Under the pieces are notes generated by a model, which did not search any database, had not been told where the DNA came from, and saw only the letters and a program-made list of their open reading frames with translations. From NCBI GenBank assembly GCA_905147135.1, contig LR990045.1:12996173-13060172 (forward strand): 64,000 nucleotides of DNA. The letters are read 5' to 3'. Of this stretch, positions 1-11,842 are shown piece after piece; within the stretch, counting starts at the first letter, position 1, and the number at the start of each line of letters is the position of its first letter. The stretch comes from Blastobasis lacticolella (Eukaryota > Arthropoda > Insecta > Lepidoptera > Blastobasidae). The position numbers and the translations under genes were made by a program.

Positions 1-1517
1 CGTTTTTAAATTCAATAAACATTGAATTAGAATCGGCCATTAAACACGATTTCCATTAATTTTAATGTAGCAAACCAACAATTGAGGACAGGGAGATCAC
101 GGAGAGTGTAAGCGCTAAAATGTTTCAAACGAAATGGAGTTTCGCTGAAAAATGTGTGCTGTATTTCGTAATTGAATATCTCTGGAACCAAACAAATTTA
201 TGCCATGTTTAATTACGCGTATGTTGAGTAGCTAGGTTATGCTTTATGAGTGATGGTGTGGTATTTAAAATAGTACTGTTTGGAAATTATTGAAATAGTA
301 TCTACAAATTTTTTAATACGGACAGGACAACCTATTCTTGGCTCCACAAATCGAGAAAATGTTGATTTTCCTTAAGTATAGAATTCTTCCTGTTGTAGTT
401 GCCTCTGTTTTTAGATCTTCTGTTTCCAGTTAGAAAATTTCGTTTCAACAGTTCAGATAGAACGTTAAAGTATTTTTTATTATTAAATAGGTTATATATC
501 AGTCCGTATTATAGAAAAATCTCTAATATATAAAAAAAAAAAAACAAAAAGCCTCTCCACGGATGCCGCAAACCGAATTTATAAGTGTGTATCGGCGACA
601 AAAAAAGAATCGGACAAGCCATAATGTACGTGATTGCGCATTTTAATTCGTCCGTAATGTCTATCTCCCTCTTTAAATGTTTAGTGCTGACTGTTTTTTT
701 CTTTCGGCGCATGACCAGGCACAGGGCTCGAAGCCGCCAGTATGCATACTCTTTTGCACTTTGCATCCTAATATCTGACTCGGCGTGATCGATAACGCCA
801 TTATAATTGGCCGTTGCGTTTATTAATGTGATTATTCGATTCGATTCGATGTTACACAAATTCCTTCGTACGTATAACACTGGCAGTTTGAGTGTGCAGC
901 CCTTTGATGAAGGCATTAATTAAAAAAAAAAGGTAAAGTAAAATTAAAGGCGTCGAGTTTTGTGCATCGCCGCAATCGGGAAGAAAGGAACCCGCGCTTT
1001 AGAGGGGACGTAAGGGTAGGGTGGTACGTCTTTTGATTCTGATATGTAAGAAATGCAATTCGAGCAAGATATTAAAAAAAGTCGTACGTCTGCGTCTCTC
1101 TGTCAAACGTTGTCCTGTATAAAAACAACGTGTCTCACTCACAATTCACATTTTAAAGAATTCGCACCGAAGTGAACATGTCACAATACCGATGACACGT
1201 CAGTTGATACGCATCGCGCTTTTTTATCACATTCAATTAATTTTAACGGTATAGCTTCCACACGTTCGTGACTACTTTGAGATAACATCTACACTTTGTT
1301 ACCGGTGTTTAAGTAAATACCAAATTAATATGGATAAATATTTTGACATTATAACTAGGTATCACTTGTCCGTATCGTTAATTAAATCGATAAGTAGAAT
1401 ATTGTCTTTAATAAAAAGATTACATCTAATGTCTATAATGATATGTATGTTGGAAAACATACCTGCTTTCTGTTAATTAATTACTATTCTCTGCTACGGT
1501 GCTAAACGTCTAGATAC
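1..1517. other. AT-rich noncoding DNA
   Basis: Nothing supportable as a gene was seen here. The overlapping open frames at 509-916 (minus) and 585-788 (plus) lack family motifs, splice signals and any composition unlike the surroundings, so I treat them as chance frames. The stretch at 590-790 is slightly GC-richer than its flanks. Confidence 0.6.
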
Positions 1518-1635
1518 TTTCTAGGCTAGAGTAAATAGGCTGTTCCGAGACAGGCATGCTCCATCAACGGTCGCATCGTCACTTACCACCAGGTGAGATG
1601 ACGGTCAATATCCTTTCTAATCTAATTAAAAAAAC
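1518..1635 (+). repeat. CR1/Jockey-type LINE 3' tail
   Basis: The sequence around AGACAGGCATGCTCCA, followed by CGCATCGTCACTT and CCACCAGGTGAGATG, closely matches the 3' untranslated tail of the LINE remnant at 56027-56330. The similarity starts upstream, in the end of the coding part (GGCTAGAGTAAATAGGCTGT against GGCTAAAGTAATTAAGCTGT). The copy ends in a short A-run near 1628. It is a heavily 5'-truncated dead insertion; the clade is inferred from the better-preserved relatives in this window. Confidence 0.65.
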
Positions 1636-4523
1636 CACAGATACCTTCAATACCAGTACCAGTTGGTTCGAAGCTTATTACTTTCTCGCAACTTCACAAA
1701 AGTGAGTTTTCAAATTTAATAAACATGAGGGAGTAATAATACGTTGACCGTACAGCTACTTAGACTTTACACACCGACTCTACTATATTCGTTTGCATTA
1801 GACGGGCAAAACCTATCATATATTGTGCTAACTCGGAATGATTTAACTTAAAAAAAAGCAGTTTAAACTCCTTGATGTAAAACCTTTAGAATAAACGGCG
1901 ACTGACTGTCCCTTAGCTTTGAGAAACAGGAAAACTACAGAAATATAAAACAACTACTTATATCATACTTTAAAAACTGTCATGGCGTCGCCATAGCAAC
2001 GGCGTCCGCCGATTAAAACTAAATTCGCGCGCATTAGACGGCCAGAATCATGTGCTAATGGCGCCCAGGGCTGCCACCGGGCGTGCGACGCGAGCCTGAC
2101 AAACGACTTTGATCAATCACGGTCCATAGGCGGCCCTGGACGCGCCGCTGCGAGCCTGCGACATTTATATCTGCTGCCGGCGACCACGGAGACGCAAGAC
2201 AATGGGATAACTGGGAATCGTTGATGTGACCTTTTACAATAGAAGCCAGTAACGCGAATTTTAGATTTTGGTGCTAAAGTAGCAGAGAAAATAGTAAGAA
2301 ATCTTGTTTTCACCGTTGTGATTGATTCTTAAACGGAACCTGTAACATTTTCCGGTCGTCCATGTCATAATTGCGAACGCTGATAGTCATAAATTAATCA
2401 CACGTAGTGATTTATCATACTTTTAAATGAAAACATCGGAGAACAAGATCCTTGCAGCTCTAGGAAATAGGAATTTAAAAATGATCATTTAACTGTATAA
2501 GAGCAGTATTTAACAATACAGTTTGGCAAATCTTATGGTGTCTGGCAACCCTACCTTCTGAGGCGCCACCCGGTTTTGCGAATGTCAATAATAGCCGACG
2601 CGCGATTTTCAGCTTTAGCTTCCAAGAAACAGCTGTCAGAATGTTTTCCAAGGATGAGCTTTGGTGTTTTTCTCCAGCTAGGCGATGTGTTGATATGGGA
2701 TTAGGGCTATAGCTTTACGGCATGTAATCCCGGGGAATATTTTAAATTGTGTTCTTTACAATTTTGTGCGGTGATATTTTAGGGTTGTTGGGGGAATCGC
2801 GACCATGTTTCATTATAATGGTGCGAAAATGGCGCCGAATGTAATAGTATAACCTGTTGGGCTTAGTATTTTAGGTTTAAGTGTCGTAGCCACCACTACT
2901 ACTAAGTACCACCCGTCCAGTTGTCAGTAAGAATGTAATATGATTAAAAAGTAAAAAATGTATTGTTTAAATAAAATGAACAAGTGTCAGAAGTTACCGT
3001 TTAAAATTCTGCATTATTTGTTTCCTATTGGCGTCATTTACTTGTCAAGTTTGCACTGAAAAAGTTTATTCACAATCGAATAAATGAAACACTTAAAGCA
3101 AATACGTTTCAGAGATTGGCAGCGAAGGTAATAATGAACTCAAAAAAGAGTGTAAAAATTCTCATACATTCGAATCGAATGTGCTAGCTCGCTCGTTTGA
3201 AAAGAAATTGCGAGTAAATTATTGGAAAAATGTAATAATCTATGTGGCCCCAATCTCCCCTATCGCTTTTCGATACCTGCTTCATATTCGATGTCTGTTT
3301 TGTTAATTCCTTTATTTATGTTTTGTTAACTGTTGAGTTGAATTCTTGTGTTAGTAACTTTTAGTTCAATATAATGATTTATTTCTTGATAAGAATATTA
3401 AAGAAAAAAAAACAATTACTTTTACTTACCAATGACTTTATTTTAATCTTGAATTTTTTTGTAATTTGTCCCAAATTACTTAGATATTTGTATATCTTGT
3501 ATTCTGACAGTGCTAAACGACGACTAGTAGATACAAGTACCTACTTTAATAGTATATAGACTTTGGTCGGCATTAAGTATTACAAAAATTCACAACAAAC
3601 AATCTCAACAGTAGACAAGAGAATGACGTGGTTTAAGTCCGGATGAAGACTTAAACAGGGAACTCGCATCGCTGAAGGGCATTTAAAGTTAACCTGTTCC
3701 CTGCAGCGCTGAACGCGCGAAATCCGCATCAGCACCGCAGAAAACTTTCACACACCATCCCGGCTGTAACTTTTTTAAATTTACAAGCCAATTAAAGTAA
3801 AAAATGGGCGGCGGGGGTGCATCGCCACCCCTTTAATTATGATTTTTTTTGCATTTTTTTAATGATAATAAATTCGCGCCGCCGCTGCGTTCATAACACT
3901 TATTATTCGCTCCCGGTAACGTTGTTACACGGGCGCGCCGCTGTCATTACCGCCTTGACAAATATGTATGAAGATAGGGTTCGTCCGGTTACCGAAATGT
4001 TTACCGGTACCAGGAAAAATGTGAGAGTGGCTGGTAGGGCAGATCCTTACTAATGCATTACTGTATGTAGGAAATATAGGTATTTAGTTATTTTAAAGTT
4101 GATAGTTGATTTTTCATTGAGCTATTGGATTCTGGAAAACGTGAAATTTCGATCTAAACAAGAAAAGGCTCCCGTTATGCTCTCGAGTACACATGCAATG
4201 CTGTACGACCCTTAATTGCAAATTCGCAAACTAGAGTCAAAGAGATTCCGGTTCAATTTGTACGGCAACTGTATCCGATGAACACAAAAAACTGTCTGGT
4301 TAATGAAAAAACTACACGCAGTCAATATTTGATGAGAGCCAATTTAAATGTTCGTCCACTTGTAGACACCGGCGCTCTTTGGGCGGCCTCGGCTCACGTG
4401 TGGCGCGGGGCGGGCGGGGGGCAGCCCGCCAATTTCCCGAAAAAAGAAAACGAAGAAAATAAAAATGGCGCGCACGGGCGCCGCGGCCGTGTGTGCGTTG
4501 AAAAAATGCAGATATAATGCAAG

Positions 4524-4540
4524 TAATAATAATAATAATA
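4524..4540. repeat. (TAA)n microsatellite
   Basis: A short run of ATA/TAA triplets lies directly beside the GC-rich islet at 4370-4500. Confidence 0.8.
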
Positions 4541-5179
4541 GGCGATCGGCGCGCTCTGGCCGCCCGCCCCCACCCAATTTTCATTCAAATGTGCTTGCTT
4601 TTTTAAAACTATTTTTTTCGTGATATTTTTTCGGGATTTCCATTAGCAATGCAGCGAGTGGGATAGTTGTGTTGTGGGCGGAGTGCTTTGTGCACGCACT
4701 TTTTGTCGCCCGCCGCTTGTCTACGGATGATACGAGATTTTATTAAAAGTTAAGCGCCACTTTGTGGCGCCCGCGTGCGAGATTGTAACTGGCTGTTTAC
4801 GATCTCTCTGACTATTTATCTTAAATGTAACTTGTTTGTTTAGGTCCTAAAACAAGGATCTGAGGATTAGGTAAACTTTAATTAACAAAATCTGGAAGTT
4901 AAACTTAACTTAAGACTCACTTAAGCAATAATAATTAATTTCTTTTTAGTATGTGTCAAGAATTACAGCACGATCGCCGCAACGAGCACAAGTTTCATGT
5001 AGAAGTTTAAAAGGTGTTGAAAAGCACTTTAATTCGAAAACGTCCCGCAAATAAGGCTTCGCTAAGTCCGAGAGCGGGACAGCGCTAAGTTAATTTAAGT
5101 TTCAAAGTAGTCTTGACTTTTATAAGCAGCTTGTTTAACCGCAAACATGTCGACTGATTAATTCGGTCGGAAAGCGACC

Positions 5180-5720
5180 AGAAAAAAAATTGGGAATGTG
5201 TTCGAATCGTGCGGAACAGAAAAAAGTGGAGGACACCCGGACAGAACGCGACATGACATTCAATTTAAAGTCGGCCGCCGGACCACGCGCTCAATAATTA
5301 ACATAATGTGCTTTTTCTCCTTTTTACACTTCCCGTTTGACACTCCATCACTCATGGAAATTCCATTTTCAATGCTCTATATGAGGGGAGGGGGTGCGGG
5401 GTGGTCTTTGCATCCGCGCAATGGACATGGCGGTTTTGGGGGCGAGCGGGGTGGTCGAAAAAAAGATTGTTAAAAAGGCTGCCCCCGGCGCGGCGGTGTG
5501 TGAGTGCGTGTGGGTAAAAAAGCGCTCACTAATCGATACTATAGATTCTGAGGCAAGTAGGTTGCGCCGATTGGACGGCACGGGATCGCTCTCGCATTTT
5601 TCCGGAGGCCTAACGAAGCGGGGAATGTTTAGTCTTCGGGTGCGATGCGAGTCCTTTTGGGGCGGGCGGCGCCGTTTTCTTTTTGCGGGCACACGCTGGC
5701 CGGCGAGCCGGTCAACACTT
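5180..5720. promoter_or_regulatory. CpG-rich islet, candidate regulatory DNA
   Basis: About 540 bp of markedly CpG-rich sequence. It includes TTTAAAGTCGGCCGCCGG near 5264, GGAGGGGGTGCGGGGTGG near 5386 and CGGGCGGCGCCG near 5663. It contains two overlapping open frames on opposite strands (plus 5394-5729, minus 5369-5692), neither with recognisable domains. I found no convincing splice acceptor/donor pair. It may be an alternative promoter, an enhancer or a GC-rich repeat end; the sequence alone does not decide. Confidence 0.3.
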
Positions 5721-6289
5721 GAGAATTAAGAGCGCTTATTCGCACTTAACTTTGTCCTCGTTTTGCTTTATACGTTTCTGGGCACGTGTTCTGTTGGGCT
5801 GAATGGTGTGCGACTATTGTGCCGGGTACGCGGCGCTGGTGGGAAGGCGTGACGGTGGCCTCTCACTCAGATTGTCGTCGGGTAGGCTTATTGTTGTTTT
5901 TAAATACATCGTACAAAGGTGTTTGAGATCCTGAGAAATGTAACGATGTCAAGGTTTCAGGATCAACATTATTTCAGTTCATAATTCCTTAAATATAAAT
6001 AGCACCACGGATATTCCGTTAGTTTAATAGGTACATTTTCTTTATTGTTACTACAATAACCGCAGCATAAACTTTTTAAGAAAGCGTTGGAAATATAGCT
6101 CTTGAATCTTACCAGATTAAACGTGAAATCAGCATAAATGTCCCAACTATCTGTAAGACTTCCTAAAATAGTTATTTTGTTAGCTATAACAAGCTATAAT
6201 TAGCTAGACATTCGGCAGTGGCGTAAGGATGCCTGTTCCTGTCTCTTTACATGTCGCATTTCGTTGATTGTACGAAGGGACTCCACGAC

Positions 6290-6480
6290 CTAATTCCGCC
6301 GGCCTCTTCCCGCCTTCGGGTACAAGACGCGGGCCGCCACCCTCTTGGACATACGCTCTACCCGCACGAATAGCTTTGGTTCGATCACACTAATGCGTAC
6401 GGCTGAGGAATGTGGTGACTGCGAGTTTCCCGAACAACGAAATGAACCTATTAACACGATTAAATCGTTAATATTACAGC
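6290..6480 (+). pseudogene. CR1/Jockey-like LINE ORF2 C-terminal fragment
   Basis: A conceptual plus-strand translation gives RAATLLDIRSTRTNSFGS and then ITLMRTAEEC, followed by CEFPEQ. This corresponds to the usual C-terminal end of non-LTR ORF2 proteins, where a 'RTAEEWN...FP' motif follows the last coding block. The LINE at 56027-56222 has the same motif as MRTAEEWNALSTCVFPDHY. The tryptophan is replaced by cysteine and the reading frame runs on into AT-rich sequence without the family's tail, so this is a decayed fragment. No reverse-transcriptase domain is present. Confidence 0.6.
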
Positions 6481-6869
6481 CGAACGCCATTACCACAAAG
6501 TCCAACTGTGCACTTTCAAATTCATTACCGTTTGTAATTTTCTGTTTGTTTACAATTTTTATTTTCATTTTCGATGTTGGCAATTTCTTTTTACTAATTT
6601 TCCTAATACCCATACCGATACCTAATAATATATTCATGGATTTGACATTGGATTTGTCGCTCAGTACTTGAGGACCGCCCGATTGGCCACCGCCACTTCA
6701 GTTCTGCGATTCTAAAATTTGTTGTGAACTTGATTCTTGACCCTATACTTACACAGCCCATACCATCGATTTTCACAAATTCCTACCGCGTACAACCACG
6801 CTTTGAAACCTGCTACCAGTAGCAGTGTTTCATTGAAATATTCAAGTACAAGCCTAACAAAGGCCGACG

Positions 6870-6950
6870 ACGCATTCGTCTATGGGCTGCGGTGATCACT
6901 TTCCATTAAGTGGCCCGCTTGCTCGTTTGCCTCCCTCTAGTACCTACCTA
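6870..6950 (+). repeat. LINE 3'-end fragment (GGTGATCACTTTCC... type)
   Basis: GGCTGCGGTGATCACTTTCC, then ATTAAGTGGCCCGCTTGCTC and GTTTGCCTCC, matches the tail repeats at 49425-49480 and 54485-54540. This tail type is common in lepidopteran genomes at the 3' ends of LINE-like or SINE-like repeats. Only the terminal part is present. Confidence 0.5.
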
Positions 6951-7084
6951 TAAAAAGCTCAACGGATTATCTAGTGATGATGAGCCGTCACCACCATCCT
7001 GACGTCAATCCCGGATCTGCTGTCATGCGGGTGTAAGGGCCCGGTGTCTGTCTACCTATAGGTATTAGTTCATATTCACGCTCG

Positions 7085-7335
7085 GTCTTTAGCATATTTG
7101 TTGGCAAACAGTCTGTCATCCTTCACGACGAAGCCATCGCTTCTTGGGCCGACCTCTTTTTCCCGAGGAAAAAGGAAATGTCATGGCCAAACATATCTAC
7201 GCAATTACCGGTCTGCGCGAGACGTGGCCATACCTTCGACGACGGCTCTTTTGCAGCTTATCTGCGACGTATCCGCTACCGCTAATGTGGGCGTTTCGGT
7301 CACGATATTTGCTTGAAACTCTATACATTCACCCA
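7085..7335 (-). pseudogene. RTE-type LINE C-terminal fragment
   Basis: On the minus strand this segment aligns with the RTE tail at 36661-37058. Matching blocks include CCCACATTAGCGGTAG, GATACGTCGCAGATAAGCTG, GGCCCAAGAAGCGATGG and AAAGACCGAGCG. Translation in pieces gives SKYRDRNAHISGS, YVADKLQKS and GRPKKRW, the typical C-terminal motifs of RTE ORF2 proteins. Stops and frame breaks interrupt it and the (GAT)n tail is missing. It lies about 70 bp from the host exon at 7404-7501. Confidence 0.65.
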
Positions 7336-7403
7336 CAAAAAAAAACAACGGATGCCGCTATTCAATAATATAAAGTAGTCAGGTAAATAGTAACAATACT
7401 TGC

Positions 7404-7501
7404 CTCATTCTTGAGATTGATGGGCTCGTGCTGCGGCCGGGGCGGCGAGTGCCGGCCCCCCTCCGCGCCCTCCAACATATCAGCCTCGCATCCCGACTCG
7501 T
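7404..7501 (-). CDS. Internal coding exon of unrecognised host gene
   Basis: Read on the minus strand, this 98-bp segment follows a pyrimidine-rich acceptor (TTTGTCTCCCCACAG) and ends at GAG|GCAAGT, the classic context of GC-AG introns. It is open in the frame starting with its third base. With one G from the exon at 37752-37846 it encodes 33 residues, beginning DESGCEADM and ending HSPPRPQHEPINLKNE, which is acidic and then proline-rich. Upstream phase is 1 and downstream phase is 0. If the intron is not removed, the frame stops after 13 more codons (TGA at 7364-7362), which would give a short alternative C-terminus. GC content is far above the flanks. I do not recognise the protein. PINLK loosely resembles degenerate CtBP-binding motifs, but that is speculation. 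The next downstream exon was not identified. Confidence 0.65.
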
Positions 7502-7594
7502 CTGTGGGGAGACAAATTATAATATTTATATTAATTAATTTACTTTTTTTATTCTAATTCTGTTCAATAATTTTAGATATAGGTTTACTGCTTG

Positions 7595-7880
7595 GTAGGA
7601 CTTTGTCTAGCTGAGGAGTGCGCCTGGACGAGTACCACAGCCTATTCTCTTTCTGCCGTTAAGCAACAATATTCGCATTGTTGTGCTGCGGTTTGAAGGA
7701 TAAGATAGTTAGCGCAATTACAGACATGAGGCATTTCATTCTAGTCCTCACAGTGACAACGCACCTGCGGTTCTGCATTTTTGAAATGGATGAATGGTAC
7801 ATGTTATGGACGACAGTTATCTTACCATTAGGTGGGCTGTCTGATCATGATGTCACTGCGTAATATATAAAAAGAAACGC
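7595..7880 (+). repeat. Interspersed LINE/SINE-like repeat
   Basis: The segment contains GCATTGTTGTGCTGCGGTTT, GAAGGATAAG, TCCTCACAGTGACAACGCAC and ACAGTTATCTTACCATTAGG followed by TGGGCTGTCTG, a module recurrent in Lepidoptera. A related piece in reverse orientation lies near 35620-35660 (CAGCCCACCTAATGGTAAGC). The open frame at 7678-7863 is part of this repeat and not a gene. Confidence 0.5.
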
Positions 7881-9589
7881 GCGAGTGGCACTGAATAGGT
7901 GCAAGGGGGAGTTCAGTCCATCGACTCGATAAGACGAAGACTGTGCAGGGCAATTAAAATAAAAAAATACAAAAATTTCAAAAATGTATACAACTTATAC
8001 TAGTTTGCTTAAAATGCTTGCAGTTATTAAAGTCATTCAGTCAGTTACAAAGTCAACAAAGGTACGCGGTAGGAAACTCGGAACATACCCTTAAAATAGT
8101 TTGCTTAAGTATCAGTTTTTAAATAGCGGTCGGGGTTTTTACTTTTTGAACATCTTTTTTTATTACGGTGGTATTTACAGGCCTTGAAAATACCTCATCG
8201 TTTAGACTTAGTCACTCATTCCCACTGCTGCAACCCCTGGGTTCTACAGTGCCGATCAAAAGAGCTACTAACTGATAGGTACTCAGGCACTCCCAAGGAC
8301 AACCTAATACTGTCTTTGAATCCGCAACTAATTCGAAAGAAGTAAAAGGTAGGAGTAGGAAACAACTGTCTAAACAATTAATAAAGGTAACAACAAACTT
8401 AACAGTAAGGAAACAACTCAACGCTTATCAATCCTCAAAAAACAAAATAGGCACATTTTCCCCGGAAGTTTGACAACGCCGCAATGTCGTGTAGCGAACG
8501 CAAAGAAAAGGACGCGTGAACGTGTTCGGCGGACCTACCCCAACGGGCGGGGGGTAAGTAGGTCAAGACTCCGGCGCCCGAGAAATCCAGCCTTTTTCCT
8601 CCTACCCTCACCTTAGCACGTGGTCTCTCGAAAGGTTACCGACGCGGGAAAAATCGCAGGTCTGTGTTGTGGAAGTGTTTTTGTTTTATCACACGTTTAG
8701 GTGTTTAGCTTGTTCTATGTTGTGGGTCGTGCAAGTGTTCATTTTTTCTTGTGCGTTCTGATATTTTGCATTTTAATGGTATGTTCCGGGTTTCCTACCG
8801 CGTACCTTTGTTGACGAGTAGCCCGATATTTCGACACACTTGCATGCATCATATATTTTGGTTCATAATATGCTTACTGTTTATCGATGCGGTTGTTTTT
8901 CTGTTAGTCTTGGGACCGTTCGCCTGGAGTCGAACGGTAAAATATTTCGATATTTTCATAAAGTCTGGAAAAATGACCGCTGTTTTTTCTATTTTTCAAC
9001 CGTTCGCTTTTGGTATTGCCCATGTACGTAAAACATATTAAATTTTAATGCTGAAAATCGACTTTGGAAACCGCCCTACTCCAGGCGAGCTGTTCAAAAA
9101 TAGAGACTGGTCACTTCTTGGTTAAACGCGTACTATCCACTACCGTGTTTTAACGAAAATAATTTAAAAAGAAATATCGATATAATGGAAACAGAAACAA
9201 CTAATTATAACGTGATTGGCTAGTCGATATGCCTCCGATTTGAAATCTACAACAAATGTCGACAGCATTTGTTCAAAACTAATAATTACCTACATAATTC
9301 AATCATAAAGCAACAAAAGGTAATCTCAACTACAAAACTGGCTGTCTAAACTCTAAACCTGCTAGAAGAAGACAATAACGACTAGAAGGGATAGACTAGC
9401 TAATTGTTTATTGAAAACGCGTCACCGACCAATCACCGCGCGAGCGCAAGCCGCAAGCTCGAAGGAAGCAACGGCGCACATAAATTAAATGCAACGTCAT
9501 AGTCCGAGCATTAAACAATCTTATCTAAACATAAACACTACGTGCCCATAGTGGCACCACTCAAATCAACTTGCCGGCATGCGAAACTG
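7881..9589. other. Noncoding DNA with a CpG-rich islet at 8460-8650
   Basis: AT-rich background with no supportable gene. The islet at 8460-8650 has a strong plus-strand donor consensus, CGGGGG|GTAAGTAGGT, with GT at 8554-8555. No matching upstream acceptor or coding frame was convincing. If real, it would most likely end a 5' noncoding first exon. The open frames at 8212-8421 and 8751-9041 have no recognisable features. Confidence 0.4.
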
Positions 9590-10060
9590 GGCCTTAACGA
9601 CCGTCTGAAGTAAGACACCGGCGATCATTGTTCCCCAAATAGCCCGGGCCAGGGAACCGATGCCAAAACCTAGGCTGTCGAATATGATTGCTCCTAATGC
9701 AGAGGGCCAGGGGGAGGGGGCAGGGCGGGCGGGAGGCGAGGTTGCTGCGTCGCGCCGTGTTACTGACCGAACAGTAAGTCTGGCTTAATCCTATCGGAAA
9801 CGCGGACCCCCATTCAAGATCGGGGCCCGCATAAGGGGAGGCCTGTGCCGATGCATCTGAAGATTTTAGTTTCACTGCGCTCGGTGGATGATCCGTTGTT
9901 CGTGTCACTATGTGGACGCCGGTTTGTTGTGCCTTGTATTTGAATATACGTACGCTCGCTAGACATACTATATTTAAAGGATTATCTCGTTCGCATCCAC
10001 GACTGGCTAGAGATGGCGCAGGATAGGATCCCTGACATTGAAGGCCATGTTCCACTTTGG
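9590..10060. other. GC-rich segment with a long uninformative ORF
   Basis: The minus strand is open for 153 codons (9594-10055), the third longest frame in the window. The predicted residues are a low-information mix rich in Ser, Pro and Arg. There are no domain motifs and no flanking splice pair, and the GC-rich core at 9705-9740 (AGGGGGAGGGGGCAGGGCGG) makes long frames likely by chance. A noncoding exon or regulatory segment is possible. Confidence 0.3.
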
Positions 10061-11646
10061 GTCTCTAAGTCCACGCATGAAGTTTTTAATAGTAGATTAT
10101 ACACCAAGGGAATCAAGCAGTGTCTTCCGTCATGGGCGGCATATTGGATCCTGAGCATAGCGAAGGACTTTAGAGTTAACTCCTAAGCAAAGCGACGGGT
10201 GCAAGCCACCTAAGACCCCAGCTTTATTCCAGATGTGAAAATTCTATTTTTCACGTTTGATTTTGCAAACTCTGGAGTTAAATCATATCGCTTCACGACA
10301 TTTTCGTATCAATGGAAAATATAATTTGGAACTGAAAATTATAGTAACACTAAACACATTTTTATTTCACACTTTTTCCATTTGCACCATTTGTCTAAGG
10401 TTCTGCAACCATTCTGCCTAGTCTTTAGTTACAGTTTTTGCAACCGCGCCTTTTTCTTAGAAAGAAAAAAGTAAAAGGTTAGGGTTTCTAATAAAGTCTA
10501 TTTACAAAGCCCGTATGCTAAGAGTTTTCATACGAATTTTAATATTCCAAATTTAAATCACTTTATTCCCTTGGGAAGTTTCATACAATATCATCTCCCT
10601 GCGGGTAAAAAGGCCATGCTTTGACATTTCAGGATACATAATTGGACATTTTCGAGCAGGAGGTATGAGAACGAATACATTTCTTTGGACTCAATTTAGT
10701 CAGTTTACTACCTTTTACCCACACAAAGGCATCAAAAGAACGAAAATGACTTCAAAGGACTCCATTACCTCCCACTATAATATCGGCCAGGTAGAGAGAC
10801 AATTTGCTAAAGTCGTAGTCGCTGGATATGACAAGCTTCGGACAGGCTCATTAGGGGAGGCTGATGCCGATGAAACCATTACCGACACCCACAAACCGTC
10901 GAACAAACGTCACTCCCATTCAATAATGAGCCAATTATCGAACGTCCCATTAAAACAGTATCTCAAGACGCGTCCTGAGTCCGTACAGCGGTGCATCCCG
11001 CCCGCAAGGGGGGACATTACAAATTAATAGTACAAAGACCGACCGCAGATCGCCGCTGCGAAAATTTACAGGCCCCAGACACTTACAGCGCTGCGGAGTG
11101 CGCCGCGCTAAATTCACCGCATTTAATACACGTATTTTGTGCTCCCAGTGATAATGCGGTAAAAGATTGGCTTAGATATTTGCTGATGCGTCAGAGTTGC
11201 GTCAGATGGAGTCAGCTCGTCATTTAGGTAAAGACTTCCCGTGGGAAATAGTTATGATGACTTTGAATGTCAGTCGCGCATGATTGTGCGTAGCGGCCTG
11301 TCTGAGATTTTTTTTGTTTTCTAGTTTATTTTCGTTCGACAAAACTAGTATACAAGTAGTTAATATATCAGATCTGCTGGTGGAGATCTGTATCTCTACT
11401 TGTTCTTTTTAGAAATACGTAGTGCATGTTGTATCGTTTTTAATTTTATTATATCGATCCTGAGACAGCGCTTGAGTACATTTGTTATGAGATTATCATT
11501 TATTTTCGGTAAACAATTCAATACACGTAATTCATAATATCCAAGTTACCCGTAGTGTCGTGTACAAACTACACTAGTCACTACCAAGCAGGAGCCAGAT
11601 ACTCCAGGTACTCCACAAAAATAAGTTCAAGAAAATGCAGTAGAAA
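10061..11646. other. Noncoding DNA, moderately GC-rich from 10640 to 11260
   Basis: Nothing clearly genic. Between 10640 and 11260 base composition is more balanced, with two plus-strand frames (10665-11027 and 10991-11227) that lack recognisable motifs. Three closely spaced GTCAG half-sites occur around 11188-11215 (TGCGTCAGAG, TGCGTCAGAT, GGAGTCAG). This could be conserved noncoding DNA. Confidence 0.35.
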
Positions 11647-11842
11647 TCTATACCTACATAGTATAAAACAAAGTCGCTTCCCGCGTCTGTCCCTCTGTAT
11701 GAATACGCTTAGATCTTTTAAACTCCGCAACGGATTTTAATGCGGTTTTCTTTTAGATAATTTCTTTCTTTATGTATAATACATGCATATTATAATAAAG
11801 TAACCCCGAGAAAACCCATGCGAAGCCAAAGCGGGTCGCTAG
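11647..11842 (+). mobile_element. Short non-autonomous Helitron, copy 1
   Basis: The 196-bp element starts TCTATACCTACATAGTATAA and ends GGGTCGCTAG, inserted between A (11646) and T (11843). This matches the Helitron hallmarks of a 5'-TC, a 3'-CTRR and insertion at an AT dinucleotide. Internal blocks CAAAGTCGCTTCCCGC, CGCTTAGATCTTTTAAACT and CGCAACGGATTTTAATGCGG are shared with the copies at 24597, 36534, 41802 and 52917. No protein is encoded, so it would have depended on an autonomous relative. Confidence 0.75.

Larger units (their letters stand above)
1636..6289. other. Noncoding DNA with several CpG-rich islands
   Basis: No gene could be supported. GC- and CpG-rich islets stand out from the AT-rich background at about 2030-2200, 3700-4000, 4370-4500 and 5180-5720. 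Some carry homeodomain-type cores next to GC-rich blocks, for example TAATTATGATTT and TTAATGATAATAAATT around 3833-3872. Open frames in the islets (4312-4588 and 5369-5729) exist in two or three frames at once, which is a base-composition effect. The islets could be intronic regulatory DNA or ends of unlisted repeats. Confidence 0.45.

Noticed and set aside
2048..2095. Terminal exon for the minus-strand gene (phase 0, acceptor TTTGTCAG, 15 codons then stop)
   Set aside because: Phase fits the exon at 7404-7501, but the acceptor is weak, the peptide is short and compositional, and no polyadenylation signal follows closely.
4312..4588. Nested minus-strand ORFs of 64-90 codons
   Set aside because: Three frames are open at once over GC-rich DNA and a (TAA)n run, giving Arg/Pro-rich or poly-Tyr artefacts.
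8460..8553. Coding exon ending at the strong GTAAGT donor
   Set aside because: No credible acceptor or conserved frame; at most a noncoding first exon.
9594..10055. 153-codon minus-strand ORF as a gene
   Set aside because: GC-driven frame with no motif, no splice pair and no protein-like periodicity.
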